Assembly (NCBI GenBank): GCA_000824805.1
Contig: CCNA01000028.1
Span: 88,983 to 152,982 of the forward strand
From: Mesorhizobium sp. SOD10
GTDB taxonomy: Bacteria; Pseudomonadota; Alphaproteobacteria; Rhizobiales; Rhizobiaceae
Length of the DNA: 64,000 bases
Reading direction: 5' to 3'
The first letter of the stretch is position 1. Each line of letters starts with the position of its first letter. Positions 19,205 to 26,131 of the stretch are shown one piece after another. The notes beneath the pieces were generated by a model. That model ran no database searches. It was given only the letters and a program-made list of their open reading frames with translations, and was not told the origin of the DNA. Made by a program: the position numbers and the translations under genes.

Positions 19205-19867
19205 CTCCGCCGGCCGCCGAAAGTTCCGCCGACTAAGCTGCGACAGGACGGGCGTAGGTCATAAAGGGCGTCAGCTTTCAACACTAGAGCTCGCCTGGCG
19301 CGTGAATCTGAAAGGCGGACCCGTCTCCCGCAGGTCAATCCGATCCTACGCAGGCGCAATCCCAAATAGACTCCTCAGATGCGATTGTGCGTAATCATCT
19401 CTTATCCGCTGCGTTGCGGCCTGCCGTAGGGAAGACTGTGGCGCCACACGAACATCATGCGGTGGAACTTATAACGGAGAGCAAATGGGCGGTCCTCGTG
19501 ACTTAAAATCATCTGCCGCAGCGCACGCCGCACGGCTAGCCGGATAATTGAACCCTGCAGTTCACGAAGCTTGCCGTCGCGCCGGAACAGCACGAAGCAA
19601 GCGGCCCGACAGTTCCGCGTTGGGGTGCGTTGGGTTGAACCGCCGGGCCTAACCGACTCGGTAGGGTAAGGTCGGCTAGAAGAAGAGGCGAAATTAGCAT
19701 CCTCGCATTGATATAGATTTTTATGCCTTTCCACCGATTTCGCTGACTGTTGCTCCCGAGCTACAGCCCCTTGGCCGAGACTGCATTAGGTAGAGCTTTG
19801 TGCGGGGCTCCTGGATTCCGGCGGACCATCTGGGAAAGGGGCGCACGAGCAGTTTGAGGGAAGATAG
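19205..19867. other. Gap without a convincing gene; possible small RNA at its right end
   Basis: A 110-codon minus-strand ORF (19402-19734) has an Arg-rich, unpatterned product and is probably spurious. The stretch 19740-19867 is non-coding and leads directly into a strong rho-independent terminator at 19868-19897, so a small RNA transcribed rightward is possible. Confidence 0.35.
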
Positions 19868-19897
19868 CCCGTCGGCTTCGGTCGGCGGGTTTTTCTT
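19868..19897 (+). terminator. Rho-independent terminator with no gene upstream
   Basis: CCCGTCGGC and GTCGGCGGG pair (two G-T wobbles) around a TTCG loop and are followed by TTTTTCTT, a textbook intrinsic terminator on the plus strand. No plus-strand protein gene ends nearby; the previous one stops at 17281. It therefore probably ends an unannotated short transcript. Confidence 0.7.
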
Positions 19898-20220
19898 ACC
19901 CGGACCTAAACCCCGGAAAAGCAGTGGGACCTGCGTGAAGAGGAAGTCATGGCCGTGTGGCTGAAGAGCAACCTGCCGCAGGTTGCGGAACAGTCCTGAC
20001 GCGGGCGGATACAGACAGCGACAGCGCGAACGGTGACCGAGGGGAGACTGGCGGTCAACGACAGTCGGCAGTCCCGTCAGCTAGGCTCGCGGTCAGGTCT
20101 TCCCCGCATCGGTCCACGGCTTTGAGCCCGCTCCGAATTCGGGTCCGGGCGGCCTGAGCTCACGGAGACGGGAACATTCCTGGTTCCAAAACATTAGGAT
20201 CGCTCCATCCTGGAGCGCCC
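19898..20220. promoter_or_regulatory. Leader region of the PQQ-associated ABC operon
   Basis: GGAAC (20171-20175) followed after 16 bases by CATT resembles an EcfG promoter with one mismatch. GGAAC and GTTCC within 20171-20186 also form an inverted repeat. A 7-bp perfect hairpin (CGCTCCA/TGGAGCG, 20201-20217) ends three bases before the GTG start and could mask the ribosome site. No other gene is visible in this stretch. Confidence 0.4.
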
Positions 20221-21441
20221 GTGTCGATTCCAAAAATCCAACTTGGCCTGCTCGACCCGCGCCGGATAAGGCTGGCGCTAGCATTTGTCATGCTGCTCGC
20301 CATAACCCCCTCGGCGCTTCCCGAGCCGCAGACGATGGTGATCGGCTACGTAGGCGAACAGCGCAAGCCGCCTCCACCCCTCGGGCCATTGGACGAGGTC
20401 GTCACCGATGACGGCCTTCAAGGCGCTCGCCTCGGCATCGCTGACGATGCCAGCACCGGCCGCTTCCTCGGTCAGCAATTCCGACTGCAACAAGTCATCC
20501 TGGCGCCCGGCAAGACGCCGGCCGAAGCCGTCAAGGAATTCGCGGCAGCGGGTGTCAGCTTCGTCGTCGCCGATCTCGATGCCGACCTGTTGCTCAAGGC
20601 AAGCGACGCTCCGGGCGCCGAGCGGATGGTTTTGTTCAATAGCAGGGCACCCGATGACCGGCTCCGCCAGGAGGATTGCCGCAAGAACGTGCTTCACACC
20701 ATTCCGAGCCGTGCGATGCTCGCTGACGGGCTGGCCCAATATCTGGTCTGGAAGCGCTGGCGGCATTGGTTCCTGCTGGCCGGGCCGCGTCCTGAGGACC
20801 AGGCGATGGCGGTTGCCTTCCGGCGCGCTGTGACGCGCTTCGGGGCGGAGATCACCATCGATCAGCCCTGGACGTTCCGGCCCGCCAACGGGCGTGCCGA
20901 TACCGGCCATGTCACGCTGCAAACCGAAATCCCCGCCGCCACCCAAGTCAGTGATTATGATGTGCTCGTGGTTGCCGACGAGGCCGATGAATTCGGCGCC
21001 TATCTGGAAGGGCGCACCGCCCTTCCGAGGCCGGTTGCCGGTACGCAAGGGCTGATCGCCACCGGCTGGAGCGCGGTCAATGAGGAGTGGGGCGCCACGC
21101 AGCTCCAGGATCGTTTCCACAAGCAGGCCGGACGCTGGATGCTGCCCAGCGACTACGCCGCCTGGCTAGCTGTCAGAAGCATTGGCGAGGCGGCAACGCG
21201 GCTGCACAGCCTCGATCCGACCGCGATCGCAAAGTATCTGCGCAGCGACGATTTCCTGCTCGCCGGCTTCAAGGGGCAAGGGCTGAGTTTCCGTCCGTGG
21301 GACGGGCAGATGCGCCAACCCATTCTAATCGCGGGCCCCCGGCTGCTTGTTTCCAGTTCGCCACAGCCGGGCTTTCTGCATCAGCGCACGCCGCTCGATA
21401 CTCTGGGCATCGATCTGGAGGAGAGCACATGCAAATTTTGA
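20221..21441 (+). CDS. ABC transporter substrate-binding protein of the PQQ-dependent alcohol dehydrogenase system
   Basis: A 406-residue protein with a signal peptide (LALAFVMLLAITPSALP, residues about 19-35); the GTG at 20221 is chosen because the next in-frame ATG would cut into it. The fold is a type I LivK-like binding protein, with an opening MVIGYVGEQRKPPPP and later RPVAGTQGLIATGWSAVNEEWG. It matches the special class that sits in PQQ-alcohol dehydrogenase loci (TIGR03863-type). The gene order that follows (beta-propeller, ATPase, ABC-2 permease) is the conserved arrangement of these loci. The ligand is unknown. It overlaps the next gene by 13 bases. Confidence 0.88.
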   Translation: MSIPKIQLGLLDPRRIRLALAFVMLLAITPSALPEPQTMVIGYVGEQRKPPPPLGPLDEVVTDDGLQGARLGIADDASTGRFLGQQFRLQQVILAPGKTPAEAVKEFAAAGVSFVVADLDADLLLKASDAPGAERMVLFNSRAPDDRLRQEDCRKNVLHTIPSRAMLADGLAQYLVWKRWRHWFLLAGPRPEDQAMAVAFRRAVTRFGAEITIDQPWTFRPANGRADTGHVTLQTEIPAATQVSDYDVLVVADEADEFGAYLEGRTALPRPVAGTQGLIATGWSAVNEEWGATQLQDRFHKQAGRWMLPSDYAAWLAVRSIGEAATRLHSLDPTAIAKYLRSDDFLLAGFKGQGLSFRPWDGQMRQPILIAGPRLLVSSSPQPGFLHQRTPLDTLGIDLEESTCKF

Positions 21442-22388
21442 TCTCGCTCGTGCTTGTGCTGGTCCTTGTCGTTCCCGCGGCGGCCGAGACGATTTACGTC
21501 TCCAACGAACAGGACAACACCGTCGCGGTCGTCGACGGGGCGACCATGATATTGCAGGCCGCGATCGATGTCGGCCGGCGCCCGCGCGGAATGGCGCTTT
21601 CGGTCGACAAGAAGACGCTGTTCGTTGCCGAAGGCGACGACAACCGCATCGACGTGGTCGATCTCGCCAAGCGGCAGGTCGTCGGTCAACTGCCTTCGGG
21701 CGCCGATCCGGAATTCTTTGTCGTGCATCCGGACGGCAAGCGGCTCTTCGTTGCCAATGAGAACGATAACCTGGTCTCGGTGGTGGATATAGCTGGCGCC
21801 AAAATCATCGGCACGGTCGACGTCGGTGTCGAGCCGGAGGGGATGGCGGTTACTGCCGATGGCCGAATCGTTGCCTGCACGTCGGAGACGACAAGCATGG
21901 TCCATCTCATCGACGCCGGCACGCTAGAACTCATCGACAACCTTCTCGTCGACACGCGGCCGCGCGCCGCGGCGTTCTCGCCGGACGGCAAGCAATTATG
22001 GGTGTCGTCCGAAATCCGAGGCACCGTCACGGTCTTCGACACTGCGACACGCGCTCAAATGGGCAAGATTGAGTTCGACGTGCCGGGAATCCGGCGTGAG
22101 GGTGTACAAGCGGTCGGCATCGAGATGTCACGCGACGGCGCGACTGCCTATGTCGCCCTCGGCCCGGCTAACAGGATTGCCGAGGTCGACACGAAGACAT
22201 TCACCGTCAAGCGCCTCTATCTTGTCGGCCAGCGGCCCTGGCATGTCGCGCGCTCTGACGACCAGAAACAACTGATCAGCGCCAACGGCAACTCCGGCGA
22301 CATCTCCTTCATCGACCTGGAGAACCAGGAGGTGGTGAAGTCGCTGCCGGTTGGGCGCGGTCCATGGGGAATCGTGATCGGCCCATGA
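21429..22388 (+). CDS. PQQ-dependent catabolism-associated YVTN beta-propeller protein
   Basis: This 319-residue protein has a signal peptide (MQILISLVLVLVLVVPAAA) and at least six repeats of the YVTN/NHL-type blade, such as ETIYVSNEQDNTVAVVDGAT, KRLFVANENDNLVSVVDIA and KQLWVSSEIRGTVTVFDTA. This is the TIGR03866-type beta-propeller that accompanies PQQ-linked alcohol dehydrogenases and their ABC system. It is periplasmic and may bind cofactor, metal or partner proteins; the role is not established. It overlaps both neighbours, ending in ATGA with the ATPase start. Confidence 0.9.
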   Translation: MQILISLVLVLVLVVPAAAETIYVSNEQDNTVAVVDGATMILQAAIDVGRRPRGMALSVDKKTLFVAEGDDNRIDVVDLAKRQVVGQLPSGADPEFFVVHPDGKRLFVANENDNLVSVVDIAGAKIIGTVDVGVEPEGMAVTADGRIVACTSETTSMVHLIDAGTLELIDNLLVDTRPRAAAFSPDGKQLWVSSEIRGTVTVFDTATRAQMGKIEFDVPGIRREGVQAVGIEMSRDGATAYVALGPANRIAEVDTKTFTVKRLYLVGQRPWHVARSDDQKQLISANGNSGDISFIDLENQEVVKSLPVGRGPWGIVIGP

Positions 22389-23110
22389 ACGCCCTGGCGG
22401 TCGAGAATTTGTGCCACAGTTTCGGAACCAGGCAGGTTCTCCAGAATGTCTCGTTAACTGTGGCTCAAGGCAGAATGTGTATCCTGCTCGGCCGCAACGG
22501 CGCCGGTAAGACGACATTGTTCTCGCTGATTACCGGTCTTTATTACGCGCGCACGGGGCTGGTCCGTGTCTTCGATATAGCGATGGAGGCGAACCCATCC
22601 GCCGCCCTCGCGCAAATGGGCGTCGTTTTCCAGCTGCCGACGCTCGATCTCGATCTGACGGCGGGCGAGAACCTGCGCTACCACGCCGCGCTGCACGGAC
22701 TTCCCACGGAACTGAGCAAGGCGCGCTCAAGGGAGGAATTGAGCCGCCTCGAAGTGCTGGACAGGATCGACGATCCGACCCGAGCGCTATCCGGCGGCCA
22801 ACGCCGGCGCGTGGAGATCGCACGGGCGCTGATGCACGGCCCGCGCCTGATGCTGCTTGACGAGCCGACCACCGGGCTTGACGTGCCGGGACGGCGCGCG
22901 CTCGAGCGCTATGTGAGGACGCTTTGCCGCGAGCGCGGCATTGCCGTACTATGGGCGACGCATTTCCTCGAAGAAGTGGCGGCCGACGATGACGTCGTGG
23001 TGCTGGATCGGGGTAGGGTGTGCTGGGCTGGCTCTGCGGATCGCATTGCGCCCGACCTCGGCGTAGGAAGCATCGCTGAGGCATTCGCCTTGCTGACGGG
23101 TTCGCTATGA
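22385..23110 (+). CDS. ABC transporter ATPase, PQQ-dependent alcohol dehydrogenase system
   Basis: A 241-residue single ABC cassette with Walker A LLGRNGAGKTTLFSLITG, Q-loop in GVVFQLPTLDLD, signature LSGGQRRRVEIARALMHG, Walker B LMLLDEPTTGLD and switch His in LWATHFLEEV. It belongs to the CcmA/NatA-like export ATPases and matches the TIGR03864-type subunit of this system. It starts within the propeller stop codon (ATGA) and overlaps the permease start the same way, so the operon is tightly coupled. Confidence 0.92.
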   Translation: MNALAVENLCHSFGTRQVLQNVSLTVAQGRMCILLGRNGAGKTTLFSLITGLYYARTGLVRVFDIAMEANPSAALAQMGVVFQLPTLDLDLTAGENLRYHAALHGLPTELSKARSREELSRLEVLDRIDDPTRALSGGQRRRVEIARALMHGPRLMLLDEPTTGLDVPGRRALERYVRTLCRERGIAVLWATHFLEEVAADDDVVVLDRGRVCWAGSADRIAPDLGVGSIAEAFALLTGSL

Positions 23111-23913
23111 AGGTGCGTCACGCATTGAGGGCGCTCGACGGCATCTTGCGGCGGGAAATGCTGCGGTCGCTGCGGCAGCGCGCGCGCCTGTTCTCCGCGA
23201 TAGTGAGGCCGCTGGTGTGGCTGGCGATTTTCGCGGCTGGGTTTCGCTCCGTTCTCGGCCTGTCGATCACGCCGCCCTACCAGACCTATGTTCTCTACGA
23301 GGTCTATGTGGTGCCTGGGCTGGCGGCTATGATGTTGCTGTTCCATGCTATGGCGAGCTCGTTGGCCATGGTCTATGACCGCGAGATGGGCAGCATGCGC
23401 CTGTTGCTGACGGCTCCGCTGCCGCGCTGGTATCTGCTCGCCGCGCGCCTGCTGGCCAGCGTGATTGTCGGCCTGCCGCTGGTCTATCTGTTTCTTTTCG
23501 TGGCGCGCTTCTGGGACGTGCGGCCGCCGATCCTGGGCTATGTCGCCGTGTTCCCGGCGCTCGTGCTGTCGGGCTTGATGCTCGGCGCGTTCGGCCTATT
23601 GGTGTCCTCGATGTCCACTCAGATGGAAAACTTCGCCGGCGTAATGAACTTCGTGATCTTCCCGATGTTCTTCGCCTCGACGGCGCTCTATCCGATCTGG
23701 CGCCTCGCTGAAGCCGGTCCGGTGCTGGCGACGATCGCTGCGTGGAATCCATTCAGCTCGGCGGTCGAGTTGATCCGCTTCGCGCTCTACCTGCGGTTCC
23801 ACATGGTTTCCATGCTGGTTGTTGTCACCTGTCTCGTGGCTTTCTTCCTGGCGGCGGTGGCCGGCTACGATCCCGGCCGCGGCCTATGGGCCCGGCGTGG
23901 CGCCGAGGGCTGA
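23107..23913 (+). CDS. ABC-2 type permease, PQQ-dependent alcohol dehydrogenase system
   Basis: The 268-residue product has six membrane helices in the ABC-2 layout, with the conserved cytoplasmic loop YDREMGSMRLLLTAPLPRWY and the block FPMFFASTALYPIW before the last helices. It is the membrane partner of the preceding ATPase (PedC-like). Because ABC-2 systems are mostly exporters while the first gene encodes a binding protein, transport direction is unclear. Its stop is immediately next to the stop of the convergent cytochrome gene (23913/23914), leaving no intergenic base. Confidence 0.9.
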   Translation: MKVRHALRALDGILRREMLRSLRQRARLFSAIVRPLVWLAIFAAGFRSVLGLSITPPYQTYVLYEVYVVPGLAAMMLLFHAMASSLAMVYDREMGSMRLLLTAPLPRWYLLAARLLASVIVGLPLVYLFLFVARFWDVRPPILGYVAVFPALVLSGLMLGAFGLLVSSMSTQMENFAGVMNFVIFPMFFASTALYPIWRLAEAGPVLATIAAWNPFSSAVELIRFALYLRFHMVSMLVVVTCLVAFFLAAVAGYDPGRGLWARRGAEG

Positions 23914-24327
23914 TTATCTAAGGGCATAGAGATAGGCCGCGATATCGCGCGCTTGCTGCTCGGTGATCCTCGTCGAAGGCATGGCTGTGCGCGGGTTGAT
24001 TTCCCTTGCCGAACGGATCCAGCGGATCAGGTTCTCCGGATTGTTCGCCAGCACGCCGCCGATATAGACACGACCGGCGAGGCTGCCGTCGAGGCGCGGC
24101 CCGACCTGGCCCTGCGCCCCGGGCACGCCAGGAATCGTGTGGCAGCCGGAACAGCCATTCATGGTCATGATCGGAATGGCGCGCGCGCCCACGCCGCCGG
24201 TCGCCACATCCGACTCGTGCCGAACGCGCTCGCGCCGGTCGATCCACAAGGTCGCCGCGATCGCGATGGCCAGAAGCACGACCCCGACGATGACGCCGCC
24301 GAGCAGCCTAGCCAGGTCGGAGCGCAT
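23914..24327 (-). CDS. Membrane-anchored cytochrome c (class I, single heme)
   Basis: A 137-residue protein with one N-terminal membrane helix (LLGGVIVGVVLLAIAIAATL) and a heme-binding CSGCH in MTMNGCSGCHTIPG. The distal Met ligand is in HSMPST-like context (RTAMPSTRITEQQ), near the end as in class I cytochromes. It is the last gene of the alcohol dehydrogenase/oxidase operon and overlaps ctaG by 20 bases. It probably stays bound to the inner membrane and passes electrons to the caa3 oxidase or supplies a fourth subunit-like tether. Confidence 0.9.
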   Translation of the reverse strand: MRSDLARLLGGVIVGVVLLAIAIAATLWIDRRERVRHESDVATGGVGARAIPIMTMNGCSGCHTIPGVPGAQGQVGPRLDGSLAGRVYIGGVLANNPENLIRWIRSAREINPRTAMPSTRITEQQARDIAAYLYALR

Positions 24328-25186
24328 GCGTCGCCTCCCTGGTTCCGCTGTTGCTTATCCAAAGGCCGGCGAGCAGCAGGGCGGCACCACCGTAGATCAG
24401 CCCAGCCGGAACCCACATCACGAGCCCGGCCAATTGCTGGTCCTCGATCGGGCTCAGGCCCCAAAGCGCCGCGCCGGAGGCATTCTCCGGATACCAGAGT
24501 TTAGGCGATACCAGCAGTAGGACGCCGAGCAGGCCGGTATGCAGCGAGGTGAAGAAAAGATGCATGACAGAGCTGCCGTAAGTTTGCTGTCGACCAGAAC
24601 GCGGCAGAAGCGCCCACCAGAACAGCAAGGCAGTGCCGAGGAAGCTCGCATGTTGCGCATAATGCAGCACGCCCTGCTGCAGCGCTGCCTCGAACAGCGC
24701 CGGAACATGCCAGATCCAGATCGCTATCCCATGAAGGATTGTCGCGCTGAGCGGGCGAGCGGCGAACGCCCAGACCGCCTGCAGCAACTTGCCATGGGTG
24801 AGTTTTCCCGTCCCGCGGCGAAGTGTGGCCGGCAACGCCCACATCAAGACCGCGCTGGGGAAGGCGGCGACAAGAAGCGGCGCCGCCACGGCCATCAGCA
24901 GCTCATGCTCGATCATATGGGCAGAGAACAAACGCTCGCCGAGCGCGTGGATCGGGCTGACCAGCGCTGCCGTCAGCACGCCCCAGCCGGCCGCGAATAA
25001 CAGAGCTTTGCGAAGCCGCTCGGGCCGGCCTCGGCCGCTGCGCCGCCAAAGCCGGCTTGCACCGATCCCATACATGAGCGCGATACCTGCCAAGGGAAAA
25101 GTGATGGGGAACGCTAACGTCCATCCGGCCTCGGGCGCGCCGGCGCCGTAGCAGATCGAGGTCGAGAAGAACGCGTCGAGGCTCAT
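24308..25186 (-). CDS. ctaG: Cytochrome c oxidase assembly protein, caa3_CtaG family
   Basis: A 292-residue membrane protein with about seven helices. Family landmarks are SAHMIEHELLMAVAAPLLVA (paired His-Glu-His), the block HGIAIWIWHVPALFEAALQ and QHASFLGTALLFWWALL, plus GLSPIEDQQLAGLVMWVPAG near the end. In Bacillus this family is needed for caa3 oxidase activity, probably for copper insertion. The start at 25186 overlaps the upstream stop (ATGA), which fixes it against a longer frame starting at 25429. Confidence 0.9.
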   Translation of the reverse strand: MSLDAFFSTSICYGAGAPEAGWTLAFPITFPLAGIALMYGIGASRLWRRSGRGRPERLRKALLFAAGWGVLTAALVSPIHALGERLFSAHMIEHELLMAVAAPLLVAAFPSAVLMWALPATLRRGTGKLTHGKLLQAVWAFAARPLSATILHGIAIWIWHVPALFEAALQQGVLHYAQHASFLGTALLFWWALLPRSGRQQTYGSSVMHLFFTSLHTGLLGVLLLVSPKLWYPENASGAALWGLSPIEDQQLAGLVMWVPAGLIYGGAALLLAGLWISNSGTREATHALRPG

Positions 25187-25524
25187 CGCAGACACTCGTC
25201 GAGGATGAGTGCGGCGCTGCCCTGCATGATGATGACGAGGGCAAACAGCAGTGCCGCGAGCATGCCGAGATCGGCGACGAAACGCTCGGTGCTGCGCGTG
25301 CGCTCCGGTTTGAAGGCGGCGCCGCCTTGCCGCTTCGCTCGCCATGACATCGCGCCGCCGAGCAGGGAAAATATTGCGAGCAACAGCGCCACCGGGAGCA
25401 CCAGCTGTACCTGGCGATTGCACTGCCAATGCACAAGCGCGTAGTTCAGCTGGGTCGAGATTGCCCAGGCCAAAGGCCCCGACAACAAACCACCCCAGGA
25501 CGTGCCTAGCCGCAGCGCGCGCAT
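25183..25524 (-). CDS. Small three-helix membrane protein of the oxidase operon
   Basis: This 113-residue product has three hydrophobic segments: LSGPLAWAISTQLNYALVHW, VLPVALLLAIFSLLGGAMSW and a C-terminal LGMLAALLFALVIIMQGSAA. The start MRALRLGTSWGG at 25524 lies directly after the subunit III stop; a longer frame to 25644 would overlap that gene. It sits where caa3 operons place a small subunit IV or assembly factor, but no family motif was recognised. A Gln-rich cytosolic loop (QCNRQVQ) follows helix 1. Its conservation in the operon suggests a real oxidase-related role. Confidence 0.7.
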   Translation of the reverse strand: MRALRLGTSWGGLLSGPLAWAISTQLNYALVHWQCNRQVQLVLPVALLLAIFSLLGGAMSWRAKRQGGAAFKPERTRSTERFVADLGMLAALLFALVIIMQGSAALILDECLR

Positions 25525-25525
25525 C

Positions 25526-26131
25526 TCAGCCCAACCTCGGTAGCCAATAGATGAGCAGGTAGATCGGGATCCAGGTGAGGACCACGAAATCCCAGTAGAA
25601 AACATTGTCGCCGACATCGCCGTAGCGCCGGCCGCTATAGCCATGGTGCGTAAACATCAGCACCGTCAGAACGATCGTGTCGCCAACATCGGTGATCAGA
25701 TGCGTGGTGTGCAGGCCGAGCAGCACCCAGACCATCGAGCCGTAAGCATTCGTGTCCCAGTAGATGTTCAGCGCCGGAAACTCGAACCAGCGCACGATGA
25801 GCGGCGCGATGCCGAGCAGCGACATCACCACCATGCCGATCCGCACCGGCCCCATGGCGCATTGCTTGGCATAGCGGTTGAGCATGTGGTTCGGCACCAG
25901 GCTGACCACGAGAAGCAGCGTCACGATCGTTCCCGGCCAATGGTTGGGCGCCGGTGCGCTCAGACGCCAGTTGGGCCACAACGTCGCCAGATAGAGATAG
26001 GCGCCGGCGGCCAGTGCAAAGCCCGTGCCTTCCAATGCCATGAAGCCTAGCGTGCCCCACCAGGTCGGGCTGCGCGGGCCATGTCCAAAGGTCGGCAGGC
26101 CGGAAAGATCGACGGCGGAACGCTGGCTCAT
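25526..26131 (-). CDS. ctaE: Cytochrome c oxidase subunit III, caa3-type
   Basis: A 201-residue protein with five membrane helices, the short form of subunit III found in caa3 and some bo3-like operons. Conserved blocks are WWGTLGFMALEGTGFALAAG with the membrane-buried Glu, and LLGLHTTHLITDVGDT with the His-x2-His motif, then NVFYWDFVVLTWIPIYLLIY at the end. It is coupled by ATGA to the subunit I gene. Confidence 0.92.
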   Translation of the reverse strand: MSQRSAVDLSGLPTFGHGPRSPTWWGTLGFMALEGTGFALAAGAYLYLATLWPNWRLSAPAPNHWPGTIVTLLLVVSLVPNHMLNRYAKQCAMGPVRIGMVVMSLLGIAPLIVRWFEFPALNIYWDTNAYGSMVWVLLGLHTTHLITDVGDTIVLTVLMFTHHGYSGRRYGDVGDNVFYWDFVVLTWIPIYLLIYWLPRLG

